Assembly: GCA_016169955.1 (NCBI GenBank)
Contig: JABJUM010000038.1
Coordinates: forward strand, 620,001-684,000
DNA: 64,000 nucleotides
Direction of reading: 5' to 3'
Source: Phytophthora vignae f. sp. vignae
Taxonomy: Eukaryota; Oomycota; Peronosporomycetes; Peronosporales; Peronosporaceae
The position numbers and the translations under genes are program-made. Of this stretch, positions 48,889 to 59,700 are shown piece by piece; within the stretch, counting starts at the first letter, position 1; each line of letters starts with the position of its first letter. Below the pieces are notes generated by a model. The model did no database searches, was not told where the DNA came from, and saw nothing but the letters and a program-made list of their open reading frames with translations.

Positions 48889-51800
48889 CCAGGAGTTTAT
48901 CCAGGATTTGGATCGGCATGTCCTTCAGTGCACCTTGGCGGGCGAGTTTCTTCACAGCTTCCAGCGTCTTCCAGTCTTCGCAGGGTTTCCCGAGATGCAA
49001 CTTGCCGCAATTCTCGCACGGTTGCGCACGGCACATGTGCGTCGGGTGACCCGTCTCGAGGCAGCGATCGCACTTCATGTCCTTCCAGCAGTTCTCCTCT
49101 GGATGTCCCCACTTGCCGCACTTCTCGCAGAGCTTGTCCCAATTCGGGTTCTCGCGGCGAGGCGAGCGAAACCCAGAGTTCATGTTCGATCCTGGTTGGG
49201 CACTTGGTGGGCGCCATCCCATGTTGTCCATCACACGATAGACCTCATTCGTCAGCGTCTGAGTCCACTCCGTACCCTGTATGCTCGTCGAGCTTCCAGC
49301 GTTAGACGTGGCAGTAGCTTCTCCAGAGTTCTCTCGAGTTGACCCTGAGTTCGCGCTTGAAGTTCGGGTCGACACTCTGGGTTCATCCGAGATTTCCTGA
49401 AAACGATCGTGAGTTTCAGGGTCTTCCTCTGACTCAGAGTCAGAGACGTCGCCCCTAGTCACATACGCACGTCCAGCACGCTTCGGTTTGGAACGCCCCT
49501 GAGGAATGTTGTCAGCACGAAAGTCGCGAACTCTTGGTGGCGGCGCATCCTGGTCACTGCGACTCCACACTTCTTCATCTTGTTCCAGAGCGTACTCCAG
49601 GCCGGCGATGGTTCTGAATCTCTGGCCTTGCAGCGACGTCTTGAGGCGCGTGTCCCTGAGTTTCGTGATGAACCTCAGGATGTGCTTCTCCAGACGCTTC
49701 GAAGACTTGCGAAAGTCAATGTCAGCTTTACCAGCGGCGGAATTCAGACGATAGAAGAAATCCAGAGCGCTCTCTGAGCTCTTCATCTCCATCGTGAAGT
49801 ACCGTTCAGAGTACGACGAGCGTGCCTTGCAGTACTTCTTCCTGAACGCAGACGCCAGCTCCTTCCAGTCGCGCTGAGTATGCTTGGGCAACTGATTGAA
49901 CCAGTCACGCGCAGCTCCTGAGAGCTTCAGCTTGAGTTCCTGGATTCGCATCTTCGTGGACCAACCTCCTTGAGCTGCCATGTTCGCGAAACGCTCCCAC
50001 CAATGCACGCGTTCCCTGAGTGATGCCTTGGTATCAAACTCACCCAGAGTATTCGAGTTGATATACGGCCGGAACGTCAGAAGCGTAGTGCCGGCTTGAG
50101 CCGTAGAAGCCGCCGTCAGGTTAACTCCAGAGTTCTCGTCCGAACTGTCATCGCTTTCAGAGGACGAGCTGTCATCGCTAGAGTCAGAGCTTGGGTCCGA
50201 GTCTGAAGGCGGGTTGAGATCTTGGCGCTTCTTCTTCTTGCGCTGGTTCTTCCTGGACGTGGAGCGCTTGGAGTCTGTCTTAGAGTCCTGCGAGGCCTTA
50301 GAGGTCGTTACCTTCCTGGGCTCCGAAGTCTTCTCCAGAGGTGCAGGCTCCTGCTTGATGTCCTGTGTCGCCTTGGTCTCCGTAGCACTGTGTCCTCGCT
50401 TGGCCTGCTTCGTTCTGCCGGAAGTGTCGGCGGGATGCTGCGCGAGGGTCGCCCTTAACTGGGAGGCGGCGACTTCGGAAGTGTTCTTCAAATCAGTTGT
50501 CTCCCGTCTCTGTCCTGCGACACTTGCGTTTCCATTGATTACGCCACTGGACTCCTGGGGTCGAGTTGCGATTTCAGGGTTCTGAGTCGCTGACGGCCTC
50601 ACATTGGTTGCCAAATCAGGGGTAGCGGTTGCGCGCCGCGCTTGAACATGGGCCAATGTTGCTCGAAGGTCGCGCACTTGACTGGCGTGAAACCGCTGGA
50701 TATTCTGGGAAGACTCACGCTCCTGCTCTCTTGCGACCTCGGTTTCCTGGACCTTCTGCTCCAGAGACGCCACTTGTGCTTTCCAGTTCTCGTACGTCTC
50801 CGAGGCCCAGCGCGCACGTTCAGCGTCAGCTTCGGCTTCGCGCTTTTGCCAGCGCTCAGCGTAGACAGCCTCCAGGCGCTCACGCTCCAGGCGTAACTTT
50901 TCGGTGAAATCCTGGGTCACACTCTGGATCCTTGAGGAATCCTGAGCTTGACGGGTTTCCACCTCTTGCGCACGTCGTTCCGCCTCCCCTCGGGCAATCT
51001 CTGCATGAACCAGGCGATCCGTGAGTTCCTGGATCTGGCGACGCGCTTCCAAGTCGCGTTGTTCCCTGAGTCGCTCGCGCTCCAGAGCATCAAGACGTTC
51101 TCTGGCGAGGAACTCGCGTTGCTCCTGCTCCATGCGGGCTTGCCACTCCTGCTGCTGTCGCAAGACATTCAGCTCGATTTGGGCGGGCCCTGACCTAGCG
51201 GACACGGACGAAGTTGATCCAAGATCTCTGGATCCACTCGAGCGACTCGACACGGCTGATCTTCTGGATTTCGTCGAGCGTCTAGAGCGCACCTCGCTCC
51301 TAGAGCTTTGGTGTTGACTCCGCTCATCGCCGCTGACATCCTTCGGGCAGCCGAATCCAGAGATCGAGGATGGTTCCCTGAGTTTCGGTCCGGCGGCTGA
51401 TGCTGGAACTCTGGAGAGAATTGCCTTCTTGGGAGCGATCTCTGGGTCAGAATGCACGGACGACGCTATCTCAACGTCATCTTGATCTACTGACACAAGA
51501 CGCGGAGGGATGACTGTTCGGGTGACTTGGAATCCCAGATCTCCGGCAGCCGCGAAGCCACCTGCACTCTGAGCTACCAGCGCCAGAGCTCCGACTCGTT
51601 GTCCCAGCGATTGCATCGACGAAGACGAAGAGCTGCCATAAGACGTTTGCACGCCTGAGGCTGTACTCTCGTCTGAAGCTCGTGAGGTACCGATGACACT
51701 TGGCACAGAATCCGGAGCGACATCTTTGGCTTCCAACTCCAGAGGATCACGCCCATTGGACATGGAATTCAGGGGAGTGGAATTCTGAAGCGAAGCACTG

Positions 51801-53245
51801 GCCGAGGACTTGTACGCAGGAAGAGAAGAAAGCGACGGTGTGGACAACGCTGATGGCGTCGATGGAACCTGTGGGCGTGGCGGTCCGTGCTGAGCGCGCT
51901 TGCGCTGCGGCTCGCCTTCACTTGACCCTCGCGGGCTCCGTGAAATCCTGAGTCCAGTGACCCTGAATCTCAGGACAAACTGTCGTCCTAGTAGATCCGC
52001 ATCGTAGTCCGTCATCAATAAATCACCGTCTCCATCTTCCTTATGATAGTCCAGTCTTGGTGCTTGCTCCGGGACATTCGTCACCGGTGGTTCTTCAGAG
52101 TTCACCTTGAAAGGTACACCAGCAATCATCAGCCTCCACTCGACGAGCTCCACGGCGATGAAGTTCTGGGTTTCTTCCATGACAGAACGCACCAAGTTTT
52201 CTGGAATCCTGGATGCGCGCGTCGAAGACCAGTCGGGAATCAGGTTGACAAACTCGAAACCAGCTTCAAAAAACAGAGTCTGCAGAATGGCGACACACTC
52301 GCGTGCGGTCATGATACTCTGGGGAATCGTAGTCGCCATGAGATCTTGGGCAGTTCCGACGCCCCACCGGGCGAGGCGAAACTCAGAGATCCAGGCTTCG
52401 TCGGGGTTCGCCAGAGACAACCGCCACTTGAAGTAGTCTCCAGTTGCATACGCGGCCGCGAAGTACGAGTTGGCATCCGGTTTCGGAGTCGGCCACTCGT
52501 AGACAACACTCGGGGGTGTCACGTTCACAGGGTTCACCTCTTCCCAGCGTCGAACCTCACGCCGGACGTACAACACCATGTTCTCAGCGTCTGGAGCGAA
52601 AACAGTAGTGTCCTGGACCTCGTTCTCAGAAGAAATCCTGGGTACCACCTGCGAACTTGACATGGGAGCCCTGGGTTCAGGTGGTGCGAACCCAGAGTTC
52701 ACCTTGGAACTCTGAGTCTTCGCCTCCTCCTTCGCTCGCACGGGTTCCGGCTTCACTTCCACAACAGACTCGTCCGAAGATGACACCAAGTCGATCACCT
52801 CCGGGGGCTCAGCCGCATTGGCGCCTCCCTCAGACGCCTGAGCACCACCCTCACGGGTGTGCTCCTCTGGGACTCCAGGGGTCTGCGACCCAGAAACCGC
52901 CTCCGATGAACCTTGATCTCTGGACGAAGGTTGTTCATCCTGCGTCGGAGGTCCAGCAGCGGACTGATCTTGATCGGCAGACGCCTTAGCGTCCCCACCT
53001 TGCGCTGCCTCGCTCTCGCGAGCAGCCTTCTTCGCCTTCCGAGCGTCACGGACCACAGTATCCAGATCCTTCTGCTCTTCAGGCTCCAAACCTTGAACAC
53101 GACGCGACTGACGTGACGCCTCACCGCGTCCTCCGTCCCCGCGTCCACTCTTCTTCGCCCCTCGTCCTCCAGCCATCTTGTTCGCTTGAAGTTGACGGGC
53201 ACTCAGCAATTCTTCGACTCTTGAGTTCGGTGAAATCCTCGACAA
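48851..53245 (-). CDS. Very large Gag protein of the nested element
   Basis: The 1464-residue frame starts 2 bp from the primer-binding site (MSRISPNSRVEELLSARQLQ). The first thousand residues are mostly disordered and include a long coiled coil (about residues 690-850, QQEWQARMEQEQREFLARER). A retrotransposon Gag domain follows (SLRERVHWWERFANMAAQGG, ARDWFNQLP, SALDFFYRLNSAAGKADIDF). Two to three CCHC knuckles sit near the end (CEKCGKWGHPEENC, CDRCLETGHPTHMC, CENCGKLHLGKPC). Typical Gypsy Gag is 300-500 residues, so the N-terminal extension is unusual. The frame is uninterrupted. Confidence 0.85.
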   Translation of the reverse strand: MSRISPNSRVEELLSARQLQANKMAGGRGAKKSGRGDGGRGEASRQSRRVQGLEPEEQKDLDTVVRDARKAKKAARESEAAQGGDAKASADQDQSAAGPPTQDEQPSSRDQGSSEAVSGSQTPGVPEEHTREGGAQASEGGANAAEPPEVIDLVSSSDESVVEVKPEPVRAKEEAKTQSSKVNSGFAPPEPRAPMSSSQVVPRISSENEVQDTTVFAPDAENMVLYVRREVRRWEEVNPVNVTPPSVVYEWPTPKPDANSYFAAAYATGDYFKWRLSLANPDEAWISEFRLARWGVGTAQDLMATTIPQSIMTARECVAILQTLFFEAGFEFVNLIPDWSSTRASRIPENLVRSVMEETQNFIAVELVEWRLMIAGVPFKVNSEEPPVTNVPEQAPRLDYHKEDGDGDLLMTDYDADLLGRQFVLRFRVTGLRISRSPRGSSEGEPQRKRAQHGPPRPQVPSTPSALSTPSLSSLPAYKSSASASLQNSTPLNSMSNGRDPLELEAKDVAPDSVPSVIGTSRASDESTASGVQTSYGSSSSSSMQSLGQRVGALALVAQSAGGFAAAGDLGFQVTRTVIPPRLVSVDQDDVEIASSVHSDPEIAPKKAILSRVPASAAGPKLREPSSISGFGCPKDVSGDERSQHQSSRSEVRSRRSTKSRRSAVSSRSSGSRDLGSTSSVSARSGPAQIELNVLRQQQEWQARMEQEQREFLARERLDALERERLREQRDLEARRQIQELTDRLVHAEIARGEAERRAQEVETRQAQDSSRIQSVTQDFTEKLRLERERLEAVYAERWQKREAEADAERARWASETYENWKAQVASLEQKVQETEVAREQERESSQNIQRFHASQVRDLRATLAHVQARRATATPDLATNVRPSATQNPEIATRPQESSGVINGNASVAGQRRETTDLKNTSEVAASQLRATLAQHPADTSGRTKQAKRGHSATETKATQDIKQEPAPLEKTSEPRKVTTSKASQDSKTDSKRSTSRKNQRKKKKRQDLNPPSDSDPSSDSSDDSSSSESDDSSDENSGVNLTAASTAQAGTTLLTFRPYINSNTLGEFDTKASLRERVHWWERFANMAAQGGWSTKMRIQELKLKLSGAARDWFNQLPKHTQRDWKELASAFRKKYCKARSSYSERYFTMEMKSSESALDFFYRLNSAAGKADIDFRKSSKRLEKHILRFITKLRDTRLKTSLQGQRFRTIAGLEYALEQDEEVWSRSDQDAPPPRVRDFRADNIPQGRSKPKRAGRAYVTRGDVSDSESEEDPETHDRFQEISDEPRVSTRTSSANSGSTRENSGEATATSNAGSSTSIQGTEWTQTLTNEVYRVMDNMGWRPPSAQPGSNMNSGFRSPRRENPNWDKLCEKCGKWGHPEENCWKDMKCDRCLETGHPTHMCRAQPCENCGKLHLGKPCEDWKTLEAVKKLARQGALKDMPIQILDKLLDGEANSGRPSNQ

Positions 53246-53246
53246 T

Positions 53247-53268
53247 CAAATCCGGGCACGCGCACCAG
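53247..53268 (-). promoter_or_regulatory. tRNA primer-binding site of the nested element
   Basis: On the minus strand the 5' LTR ends CTCA, then GC, then TGGTGCGCGTGCCCGGATTT. This is complementary to a tRNA 3' end finishing in CCA, with T-arm-like TCAAATCC further in. It sets the direction of the element. I cannot name the tRNA. Confidence 0.8.
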
Positions 53269-53269
53269 C

Positions 53270-55239
53270 TGAGGCGAGGCCGATGAAACCTTTATCGCCC
53301 AGGGGGGTTCGTATAGCGCAGCCCAAGAAGGTTCTTAGGGTGGAGACCCAGAGAATCGACTTGAGAGTCAACAGCAAGAAGATAAATCCAGAGGTTCGCA
53401 GCCGCAAAACTTTAAACCCTGAGGATCGCTCTCCTTGGTTGGCGTGGGTACCTTGTGTAATCCCTGTCGGCTCGTTTGTCTTTGACGGAACGGCACTCCA
53501 CCAAACTTGAATATAGCCTTGAAGAAGCGCTGAGGTGCACGTCTAATCCAGAACGCACCTCGACACTGGAGGCAAAACCCAGAGAATCAGATCACCCGAA
53601 GCCCAGAATATCACAGATTCAGAGTTCAGGATTTCAGTCAACTCTGGGGTGAGGAACTCAGAAGACACCTTACCCAAATGCCTTCCTAGCTCGATAAAAC
53701 CAACAAATACAGAGTATACAAACACTACAACTAGCCGTCACTTATTCTTTTGGACCCTTGGACGGTGGGTCACTCACACACTAGGCTCACTCGAGTCTGA
53801 AATTCAGGGGCCTAGCTCCCCTGAGACTCACACAAACGCGCACCACCTCCAGTACAGGAGGAAAATACAATCACTATCAGTTACCTTTTCCCTTCACACA
53901 AGCAGTCAATACAAAATCCTGGAGGCGACTACCTAGCACCCCAGAATACCTCCGGAATAATATGAAATGGGCTACCACGAGCACAGCAAGTGACCCAACT
54001 AGGATATGAAATAGATGGATCACTCCAGGAAGCTCAAGGCCGTCGCTGGTCCCCACCTAACTGGACTTGAGTTTTGATGGAGTCCACACAGACGGCTGTC
54101 CTTCGCCGTTAATGTGCCCTTAGCGTCCCGCGGTCGTATTCTCGGGTCCTCCGGATTTCCGTCGGCAGGCTTGGCCGAAGTCACTTGCGCAGTACAGGGT
54201 AAAAGGAACTCTGTTTGTCTTTATCGGCTACTTCTCTCTCCTACTTCTTTCTCTCTTCTGCATTCTTTTACGGGCAAATGTCTTCATTTCACTATGCTTG
54301 GGGTCAAGTATCTTGTCTTCAGTATGCCTTGGGTTCAGCGGTCCAAACTTGCGATCGGCTTGCGAATCCATCGTCGCAAGGCGTCCAAAGTGCCAAATGT
54401 GGGTCTTTGGACTTGGGTTCGTATGGTTATCGGTTCCCTCTCGACTCCTCGAAAGTATTCAGTCAGCAGATCTTCACTTCGATCTTCAAGGTCACGCATC
54501 ACTTTGATTGCAGACTGACTCCCAACTGGCTCGAAACTCAGAGATTCATGTGGTACTCTGGATCACTCCTAAAACTCAGTGGAACTCAGGGGAACTCTTG
54601 AGGGTTCTTGGGGATTCTTGGGTGTTGACTTGGGGAGTACTTGTTTTCGGTATGGGGAGTCCGGGTTCACACTCTAAATCCAGGGGATCACTTGGAACTC
54701 TGGATCACCTGTCCATCCGGGGTGATTCTCAGGGTCTCCATGTGGTACTCTGGATACCAAGTTGTATTCTTCACAGACTCGCGTTTATCTCCACAAGTAC
54801 GAACACTCAGCGGGTTGTGCGGTTTCCGGCGCATGTTCACGGTAGTAGTGGGGGAGTGGTTCTCAGGAGATATAATCCATAGTAGTGCTCTGACCCACAG
54901 CAAGATGAGATGTACTCTGGGATACGTTCTCCAGAGACACTTTCCGCCAGACTTTAGGCACTCATCGTAAGGGAAAGTCCGGGACTGGACTGAGTGTTCT
55001 TCTGAAATCCTGGGTGTGCACTCCCAGGATCCACACTTTCAGTCAGTTGGGCCCATCTGCGGTCAGGCACTGGATTCATCCCACTGGATCACTTCTCTCC
55101 CACAGTCGCCATCCATCCGTGTCACACGGGTACAGCCGTACTCATCCAAGCTTATCCACCAATCATAGTTCGATACCAGCTCCAAGTCGACAGGGTGACG
55201 GCACATCATCGGCAAATTTCAGGGAACCGCCTCGTGTCA
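53270..55239 (-). repeat. 5' LTR of the nested element
   Basis: It is a nearly identical copy of 37440-39410. By eye the differences (about eight) fall within the first 350 bp on the plus strand, for example one G fewer in the poly-G run near 53300; the rest looks identical. GTGA follows at 55240-55243. Confidence 0.92.
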
Positions 55240-56751
55240 GTGAGCTTCTTGTGCTACAGCGGCAGGAGGGTCGCCTTCGGGACCATGTCCATGACATTGA
55301 TGCGCGTCTGGCGCGTACTCTGACCTCCCTTGATGAGCTCGCTGAGCGAGTGGAGCGGCTTGGAGTCCCTCGAGAGGTCTGGACCCGCCTGGGGACCTTG
55401 GAAGAGGACTTTGTCCGTCTGAACGGGTGGATGCACTACTTCCGTGACCACGAGGAGCAGCGCGCTCGAGAGCTCTCGGAGCTACAGCGTCAGCAGGCTG
55501 TGCTTCAGGGTCAGCTTGACCTTCTGATCCGCATGCAGGCGCCCCCTGCGCCTGCGGCTCCCGTGCCCGTGGCATCTCCCGCTGTGGCCCCTGTGCCCGC
55601 GGCACCTCCGGCGTTGCCGCTTCCGGCTGGGCTCGCGGCGCCTGCGTTGATGGTCGCGTCTCCGACGCCTGCGACGCCTGCGACTGCGTCCTCGACGATC
55701 GCGACCTCCGCGTCTGCGACCTCGTCGCCCTCGGTGCCTCCATCTGCACCTGCGTCGGGTCCTGGTATGGCTTGAGCAAGCCCACGTAGAAGACTGGATG
55801 CGTCCGCATCTTCTTCGGTAGATTGAGCGTGTACGCGAGGCCCTTCTTGGCCACGACCTTCAACTTCGTCTTGAAGACGGCTGACACTGCATGTGTAGGT
55901 AGGTTCTTAGCATTAAGCAACACTAGGTCCCCGACCTCAAAACTGTTAACATTGCCTCTGCCTTTAGCATCCGCATGTTCCTTTTGCTTGTCTTGGCTCT
56001 CAGCCATTGCGTCACGCACGTGTCGTAAGACACTCAAGCGCGTCGACAAGAAAGCGTCAACCTGTTTTCGAACAGTAGCCGGGCTGACATCGGCTAGCCG
56101 ATCAGCTAAATCGGCTTCCTCTCCCCCACCAAGCCCGAGGCCACCACGTGGCGGCGTCAGCGGGACGCGGGGATGGGACAAGCTGTTCACGTAGAACGGC
56201 GTGTAGCCTGTCGAGGCGTGCACGGCGTTGTTCAACGCAAACTCAACGAGTGGCAGCATAGCGCTCCAACGCTTCGGCGTCTCAGCGCAAATGCTGCGGA
56301 GCACGTCCTCGACGACGCGATTCACTCGCTCCGTCTGACCATCGGCCTGCGGGTGATCCGCTGTGGATATGTCCAGCTTGGTGCCAAGCACCGCAAATAC
56401 CGCGCTCCAGAAGCTGCCCGTGAAGCGGGGGTCTCGGTCCGAGACAATCGACTCAGGGAGTCCGTGTTGTCGAAACACTCGGTCCAAGAACAGCGTTGCT
56501 GTGCCTTTACCATCGATGGTATCCGGCACAGCCGCAAGGTGAGCCATCTTGCTCAAACGGTCAACGAAGACCACGACTCCTGTGTTGCCCGTCGCGTCCG
56601 CCGGCAGGCCAAACACAAAGTCCATACTCATGGATTGCCAACAGCCCGAAGGGACAGGCAAGCTCGCCAACGGCGCTGCAGCATGGGGTGACGACTTCAC
56701 TCGCTGACACGTCTCGCACGTGCGCACGTAAGTGCTCGTCCACTTGTACAT
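55240..56751 (-). CDS. Integrase of the outer Gypsy element (continues into the chromodomain at 37439)
   Basis: In frame with the upstream pol after one TAG at 56761-56763. The zinc-binding part continues as RTCETCQRVKSS. The DDE core has Asp in MDFVFGLPADATG, Asp in IVSDRDPRFTGSFW and Glu in DHPQADGQTERVNR. A GPF/GPY-like C-terminal part (FEVGDLVLLNAKNLPT, THPVFYVGLLKPYQ) follows, then a long Arg/Gln/Ser-rich linker that reaches the nested LTR. After excision it would continue into the chromodomain. Confidence 0.88.
55244..55775 (+). other. Antisense open frame of the outer element, second part
   Basis: The frame reads ELLVLQRQEGRLRDHVHDID, then DELAERVERLGVPREVW and HEEQRARELSELQRQQAVLQ, a convincing coiled coil. 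A Pro/Ala-rich end finishes with GPGMA and TGA/TAG-type termination at 55775. It is in phase with 36295-37439 once the nested element is removed. The opposite strand is also open here and encodes the low-complexity linker of the outer integrase. Confidence 0.5.
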
Positions 56752-56760
56752 TTTCGGCCA

Positions 56761-59700
56761 CTAGTAGTGGGCGCTCACCGAGCTGTAGATCTTCTCACGG
56801 CCAAGATGGCCAGCCAGCGGCGTGTCGTGGGCCTCATAGAGGATACGATACTTCAGGTCCTCATCATGAGGGATGACCACGCGTGGCGTGTCCTCGGAGC
56901 CAGTGCTGTAGAACAGTAGGCCACCATCGAGGGTGTAGCGATGCAAACGCGCGCGCACACGCGCCGACAATTCAATGTCCGAGTTTTGAAACTCCGTGCT
57001 CCCCAGAGCCTTCAGCAACGCGACACAAGTGTCGTCCTTGGCATAAGCCGTTCGGATCAGATCCGGTAATGACGAAGTCACGGTCGTTACATGAGCCAGT
57101 TCATAATCCGGCCTGCGCGACAGCGCGTCCGCGAGGACATTCTGCCTGCCAATCTTGTACTTTACCTCGAAGTTGTACTCCGCGAAGAAGGAGAGCCATC
57201 GGGCCATCCGTTGCGAGAGGTGAGGCGACTGGGTCGCAGTGCGTAACGACGCATGATCCGTGTAAATCACGAACGGCTGAGAGCCCAACAGGTGAACCCT
57301 GAACTTGACGAGCGCATACTTCATCGCAAGTAGCACTTTGTCATGGACAGGATAGTTCTTCTCAGCAGCCTTGAGCTGACGAGACTCAAACGCCACCACG
57401 CGCTCGCGCACCTCGGCGTCTACTTGGAGTAGAGCACAGCCGATGGCAAAGTCCGAGGCGTCACAGACGACACTAAACGGACGAGCGGGGTCTGGCAAAG
57501 CCAGAATAGGCGCATGAAGGAGGCTGTCCTTAATTGCCGCAAACGCATCTTGATGCTCGGTGTCCCAACACCACTCCGCATCCTTCTTCAGGAGATTGGA
57601 GAGTGGTCGAGCCATCTCAGCGTAGTTCTCGCTGTACTTGTGCAAGTAATTGGCCAGGCCAAGCCACTTGCGAAGGTCCTTCTGGTTCTTGGGAACCGGC
57701 CAGTCAACAATGGCCTTGACCTTGACCGGGTCGGCCCGCAGGCCACGTTTCCCGATGAAGCACCCTAAGAAGGGAATTTCTTCCGCTCCGAAGATGCATT
57801 TGTCAATGTTGGCGTACAACTTGTTTTGACGCATGCATTCGAGCACAGCACGCAGGTGCTCGACATGGTTCTCCATATCAGTCTTTCCGTGCTCCGCACG
57901 ACTGTGGACAAAGATGTCATCGAAGTACGTTTGCGCGTACGCCCGGTGGGGCCTGAAGAGCTGCGTCACAAGACGATTAAACGTCACTGGCGCGTTCGAA
58001 AGCCCTTGGGGCATCACCAACCACTCCCAGAGCATGCCGCTCGGAGTACTCACCGCAGTGAGAGGAATGTCGCTCGTCCTCATGAGCAATTGGTAGTAGC
58101 CATCGACCAAGTCGAGCGCACTGTACATCGTACATCCTGCCATGTTGTTCTGAAGAACGTCCTTCCGAGGAATTGGCGTCTGCGCCGGAATGGTGGCGGC
58201 ATTCAGCTTGTTGAAAGCATGCACGATACGCCACTTGCCATTCGGCTTTCTGACACAGAATGTCGGCGTTGAGTGCGGAGACTTACTCTCACGCACCATG
58301 CCCGCCTCGTGCTTCGCACGGAAGAACGCGTCAATGACGTCACACTGCTCCTTCGGCAAGGGCCACTGCCTCGTCACGCAGTATTTCGTTCCCGGAACGA
58401 GATCGATTTCATGTCGAACACCTCGGTCTGGAGGTAGCCCCGAGGGCGGTTCCTTCGAGACCACATCCTGGTACTCCCGTACCACCGGATACAGTGGATC
58501 CGACGGGTCCTTCAGGATCGCCGATCCACTCCGCGCATTCAGCGCCTTCTTGGTGTCCTCCAGGACAGCTTCATCCAGAAGCGAGGACGAGTTTAACTCT
58601 TCTTCAGGTCGTATGACCACCACCTCAGCCAGGTCGCCAGCCTTCAAGGCATCGCCGAACTCGGCCAAGGACATCTCGTCCAGCTCTAGGAGAGCAGATA
58701 GTGAGGGCAAGTCGTCGAGGTTAATGCCTCCATCGACATCGCCCGTCACTCCATTCACGAGTGTGTAGAGCTGCTCGCTCTCGCGCGGAGCCTCACCGCT
58801 CGACACGCCCCTCTCTCCTCGTGAGACCGCAGACGCCTTGCGTCGCGCAGCCAGCGCTTTGCGGCGCTGCCTCCTCTTCATGGACACTGTCCGCCCAGAA
58901 GAGCTCCGTGATTTCGCGTGCTTCTTGACGCCAGGTGTCACCACCTCATTCAGCTCCAGAGGAGCTCCAGTGTCTTTACCGACACTCAGCGAAGGGCTGC
59001 ACGACCCGCAGCCTCCACTCAGTGGATTACGTGTCACTCCACGATCTTCATCCGGGCAAAGCCCCTTGTCCTTCGGCATCGTGCCGACCGCGCCGTCGCT
59101 GGCACGCAGCAGGGCGTCGCCCTCAGACGCACGCCCGCTCAGCGGAATTGGTGCCGCTCCACATCCTTGATCCGGGCAACGCCCATCTTCACTCGACTTC
59201 CTGTCGACCGCGCCTTCACCGGCACGCAGCAGGGCGTCGCCCTCGGACGCACACCCGCTCAGCGGAATTAGTGCCGCTCCACATCTTTCATCAGCCGGGC
59301 CTCGCCCATGGCTCCTCGGCTCCATGCCGACCTTGTCTTCACTTGAATACAGCAGGGCGTCGCCCTCGGACGCACACCCGCTCAGCGGAATTCGTGCCGC
59401 TCCACCTGCCGTCCGCGAGCCACGCTCGGAACGCTCGTTCTCAACATCCTCAGTGTCCATCAACTCGGAGACACCGATGTCCAGCACATTGACCGACTCG
59501 GTCCAGTGCTCGCGCCAAAAGCGCTTCTGCTTCCTAGCAGAGGTGGGTTCATGACTCGCCAATGCTCCACCAGGAGAGAAGTGCGTAGCACCAAGGGTCT
59601 TCGACCTCCAATCGATCCAAGGCTCGTGGCGCTCAAGCCACGCCATGCCAAGAATGAGATCATATCTCGAATCGAGGTCTAAGACCAGACAGCGTTCCAC

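Larger units (their letters stand above)
37440..55239 (-). mobile_element. Nested giant Ty3/Gypsy element (17.8 kb) with antisense ORF
   Basis: LTRs of 1971 and 1970 bp (37440-39410 and 53270-55239) flank the element, with the short target duplication GTGA (37436-37439 and 55240-55243). A tRNA primer-binding site adjoins the right LTR and a polypurine tract adjoins the left, so transcription runs on the minus strand. Order: gag, protease, reverse transcriptase, RNase H, second RNase H, integrase, chromodomain, then a long antisense ORF before the 3' LTR. The LTRs are nearly identical, so insertion is recent. Confidence 0.93.
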
